Position numbers and translations under genes: made by a program. The notes under the pieces are model-generated. The model worked only from the letters and a program-made list of their open reading frames with translations, had not been told where the DNA came from and did no database searches. Below, in pieces: positions 31,585 to 32,811 of a DNA stretch of 32,811 bases (positions are counted from its first letter, which is position 1; each line of letters begins with the position of its first letter). The DNA is from Bifidobacteriaceae bacterium (GTDB taxonomy: Bacteria > Actinomycetota > Actinomycetes > Actinomycetales > WQXJ01), in contig JAIRXP010000107.1 in assembly GCA_031268215.1 (NCBI GenBank), positions 1 through 32,811 on the forward strand, given 5' to 3'.

Positions 31585-32385
31585 GTGCTGATTACCGTGA
31601 CCGATCCGCTGGACCCCCGCCTGGAGATGTATGCCAAGCTGACCGACAAAGCTCTGCGCCGCCGGATGGAACCAGAGCGGGGCTTGTTCATGGCTGAATC
31701 TGCCGAGGTCATTGGCCGCGCGCTTGATCATGGAATTGAGCCGTATTCGCTGCTGATGTCCCCGAAGTGGGTGAGTATTCTGAGCCCGCTATTGGCCCGG
31801 CTCGATCCGTCGGTGCCGGTCTATGTCGGGGCGGAGGAGGTCCTGCGCGGCGTTACCGGTTTTCATGTTCACCGGGGCGCGATTGGTGCCATGCGGCGCC
31901 CGGAGTTGCCCGCTTGGCAGGAGGCCGTGGCGGGCGCGCGTCGGGTCTGCGTCATTGAGGACGTGGTTGACCACACCAACTTGGGAGCGATTTTCCGTTC
32001 CGCGGCCGGTTTGGCGGTCGATGCCGTGTTGGTCACGCCGCGTTGTGCTGATCCGCTTTATCGCCGCTCCGTCCGCGTCTCCATGGGGACGGTGTTCCAG
32101 GTGCCGTGGGCACGGATCGGTCCTTGGCCGGCCGCCCTGGATGAGCTTAAGGCCGCAGGTTGGCATGTGGCGGCCTTCGCGCCGGCCGCCACGGCGGCGC
32201 CCCTGGACCACTTCGCCGCCAGTTTGCCCAGCAAGTTGGCTCTGCTGGTTGGCACCGAGGGCGACGGCCTGACAGCCCATGCGCTGGAACTGGCCGATTC
32301 GGTGGTATCTATTCCAATGGCGGCGGGAGTAGATTCGCTAAATGTGGCGGCGGCATCGGCGGTGGCATTCTGGGCCACCCGCTGA
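31585..32385 (+). CDS. SpoU-class (TrmH family) RNA 2'-O-ribose methyltransferase
   Basis: The product has 266 residues. An N-terminal substrate-binding domain (about 1-105) precedes a SPOUT domain with the three family motifs: motif 1 EDVVDHTNLGAIFRS (Glu125, Asn132, Arg138), motif 2 LVGTEGDGL (Glu225) and motif 3 IPMAAGVDSLNVAAA (Asn253). It methylates a ribose 2'-OH in tRNA or 23S rRNA; which one cannot be told from sequence. The GTG start at 31585 has no ribosome binding site, but TAGCCT at 31573-31578 lies 6 bases upstream, which fits a leaderless transcript. It is divergent from ppgK across 160 bases. Confidence 0.93.
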   Translation: MLITVTDPLDPRLEMYAKLTDKALRRRMEPERGLFMAESAEVIGRALDHGIEPYSLLMSPKWVSILSPLLARLDPSVPVYVGAEEVLRGVTGFHVHRGAIGAMRRPELPAWQEAVAGARRVCVIEDVVDHTNLGAIFRSAAGLAVDAVLVTPRCADPLYRRSVRVSMGTVFQVPWARIGPWPAALDELKAAGWHVAAFAPAATAAPLDHFAASLPSKLALLVGTEGDGLTAHALELADSVVSIPMAAGVDSLNVAAASAVAFWATR

Positions 32386-32550
32386 AGGTGCCCAGCGAAG
32401 GGGCCCGGTGAGCGCGGTCATAAGAGAATCAGGCTCGACCCGGTCTGTGGTCTGTTCAGGCCTTCCTGGGCGTTTAGACTTGGGCAGGAATCTACGGCGG
32501 GACACCAGTCCACGCTCTCGAGAAACGAACTGAAGGAAGGGTCTGGGGCG
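32386..32550. other. Gap after the methyltransferase gene
   Basis: I see no gene here. TAGACT at 32475-32480 could be a -10 box for the gene fragment that starts at 32551, but its -35 position is poor. AGGAAGG at 32535-32541 is a good ribosome binding site for the ATG at 32551. Confidence 0.4.
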
Positions 32551-32811
32551 ATGGCGGGATGGCGGGAAGGCACAAGTAGCGAGACACAGGACGACTTAGA
32601 CACCCTGTTGGACGGGTCCCTGGGATTAGCTACCCAGCTCCTATCAGTAACCGTGACCAGTACCGGGCTGTCGCGATCACCGCTCGTGTGCTCCTGACAA
32701 TGAATGATGGCTCGCCTGTCAACGCGGTACTGGTCCGGCTAGACCACAAGGAAGGACCAGCCCTTGACGTTTACGCTCCCTACACACTCAAGGGACGCCG
32801 ACGCAAGGTCG
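32551..32811 (+). pseudogene. Unidentified gene running off the right edge, apparently frameshifted
   Basis: ATG at 32551, with AGGAAGG upstream, opens a frame that stops at TGA 32695-32697 after 48 residues. Its first 30 residues look like real protein (TQDDLDTLLDGSLGLATQLL). In another frame, a natural-looking sequence (YRAVAITARVLL, then NAVLVRLDHKEGPALDVYAP) begins near 32643 and stays open to the window end. Joining them needs a shift of one missing base near 32640. I do not recognise the family. Alternatives are a sequencing error, a true pseudogene, or a separate second gene starting at GTG 32688 or ATG 32700. Because the sequence ends at 32811, the full length is unknown. Confidence 0.4.

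Noticed and set aside
1..32811. Mobile elements, CRISPR arrays or attachment sites
   Set aside because: No transposase, integrase, phage gene, spaced identical repeats or flanking direct repeats were seen; the tandem repeat at 19136-19225 is intragenic and contiguous, so it is not a CRISPR.

Overview
The window is GC-rich (mostly well above 60 percent), uses GTG and TTG starts freely, and packs genes into overlapping ATGA-type operons. It carries actinobacterial hallmarks: the GlgE maltosyltransferase, a polyphosphate/ROK glucokinase, a fused RNase H/histidine phosphatase, and a Nif3 - zinc-ribbon - RNase H - rnpB gene order. I infer a member of the Actinomycetota, possibly near the Actinomycetaceae; no rRNA or marker gene here fixes it further. 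I see no IS element, integrase, CRISPR array or tRNA.

Layout. Positions 1-2960 hold a short plus-strand operon: a Pro/Ala-rich protein of unknown function, a lipoprotein, and a thioredoxin-fold/TPR (CnoX/YbbN-like) chaperone, ending at a likely terminator. Positions 3000-12520 are a glycogen/alpha-glucan block: glgB and glgE on the minus strand, glgP divergent from glgE on the plus strand, and glgX on the minus strand. Together they build (GlgE, GlgB) and degrade (GlgX, GlgP) alpha-1,4/1,6-glucan. A secreted peptidoglycan amidase with FG-GAP repeats (12676-14790) and an orphan polytopic membrane protein (14816-16537) follow. Positions 16845-20108 are a TrpX-type ABC importer (lipoprotein, permease, ATPase) with a possible structured leader. 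Positions 20173-23398 are nif3, the zinc-ribbon coiled-coil gene, RNase H/phosphatase, and the class A RNase P RNA.

The most interesting region is 23959-30546. It is a seven-gene, almost fully overlapping operon of exported proteins that ends in its own SipW-type (Ser/His dyad) signal peptidase. At least four products carry SipW-cognate signal peptides of the TasA/camelysin kind. Three share an LEGDN-centred motif, every predicted mature product has an even number of cysteines, and one ends in an LSFTG wall-sorting signal. I read this as a self-contained secretion and assembly locus for a surface structure, analogous to tapA-sipW-tasA of Bacillus but with different and mostly undescribed components. 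A small promoter-to-terminator unit (23700-23820) sits between rnpB and this operon and could be a small RNA or an attenuator.

The window closes with ppgK (minus), a SpoU-class RNA methyltransferase (plus), and the start of a gene at the right edge that appears to be frameshifted.
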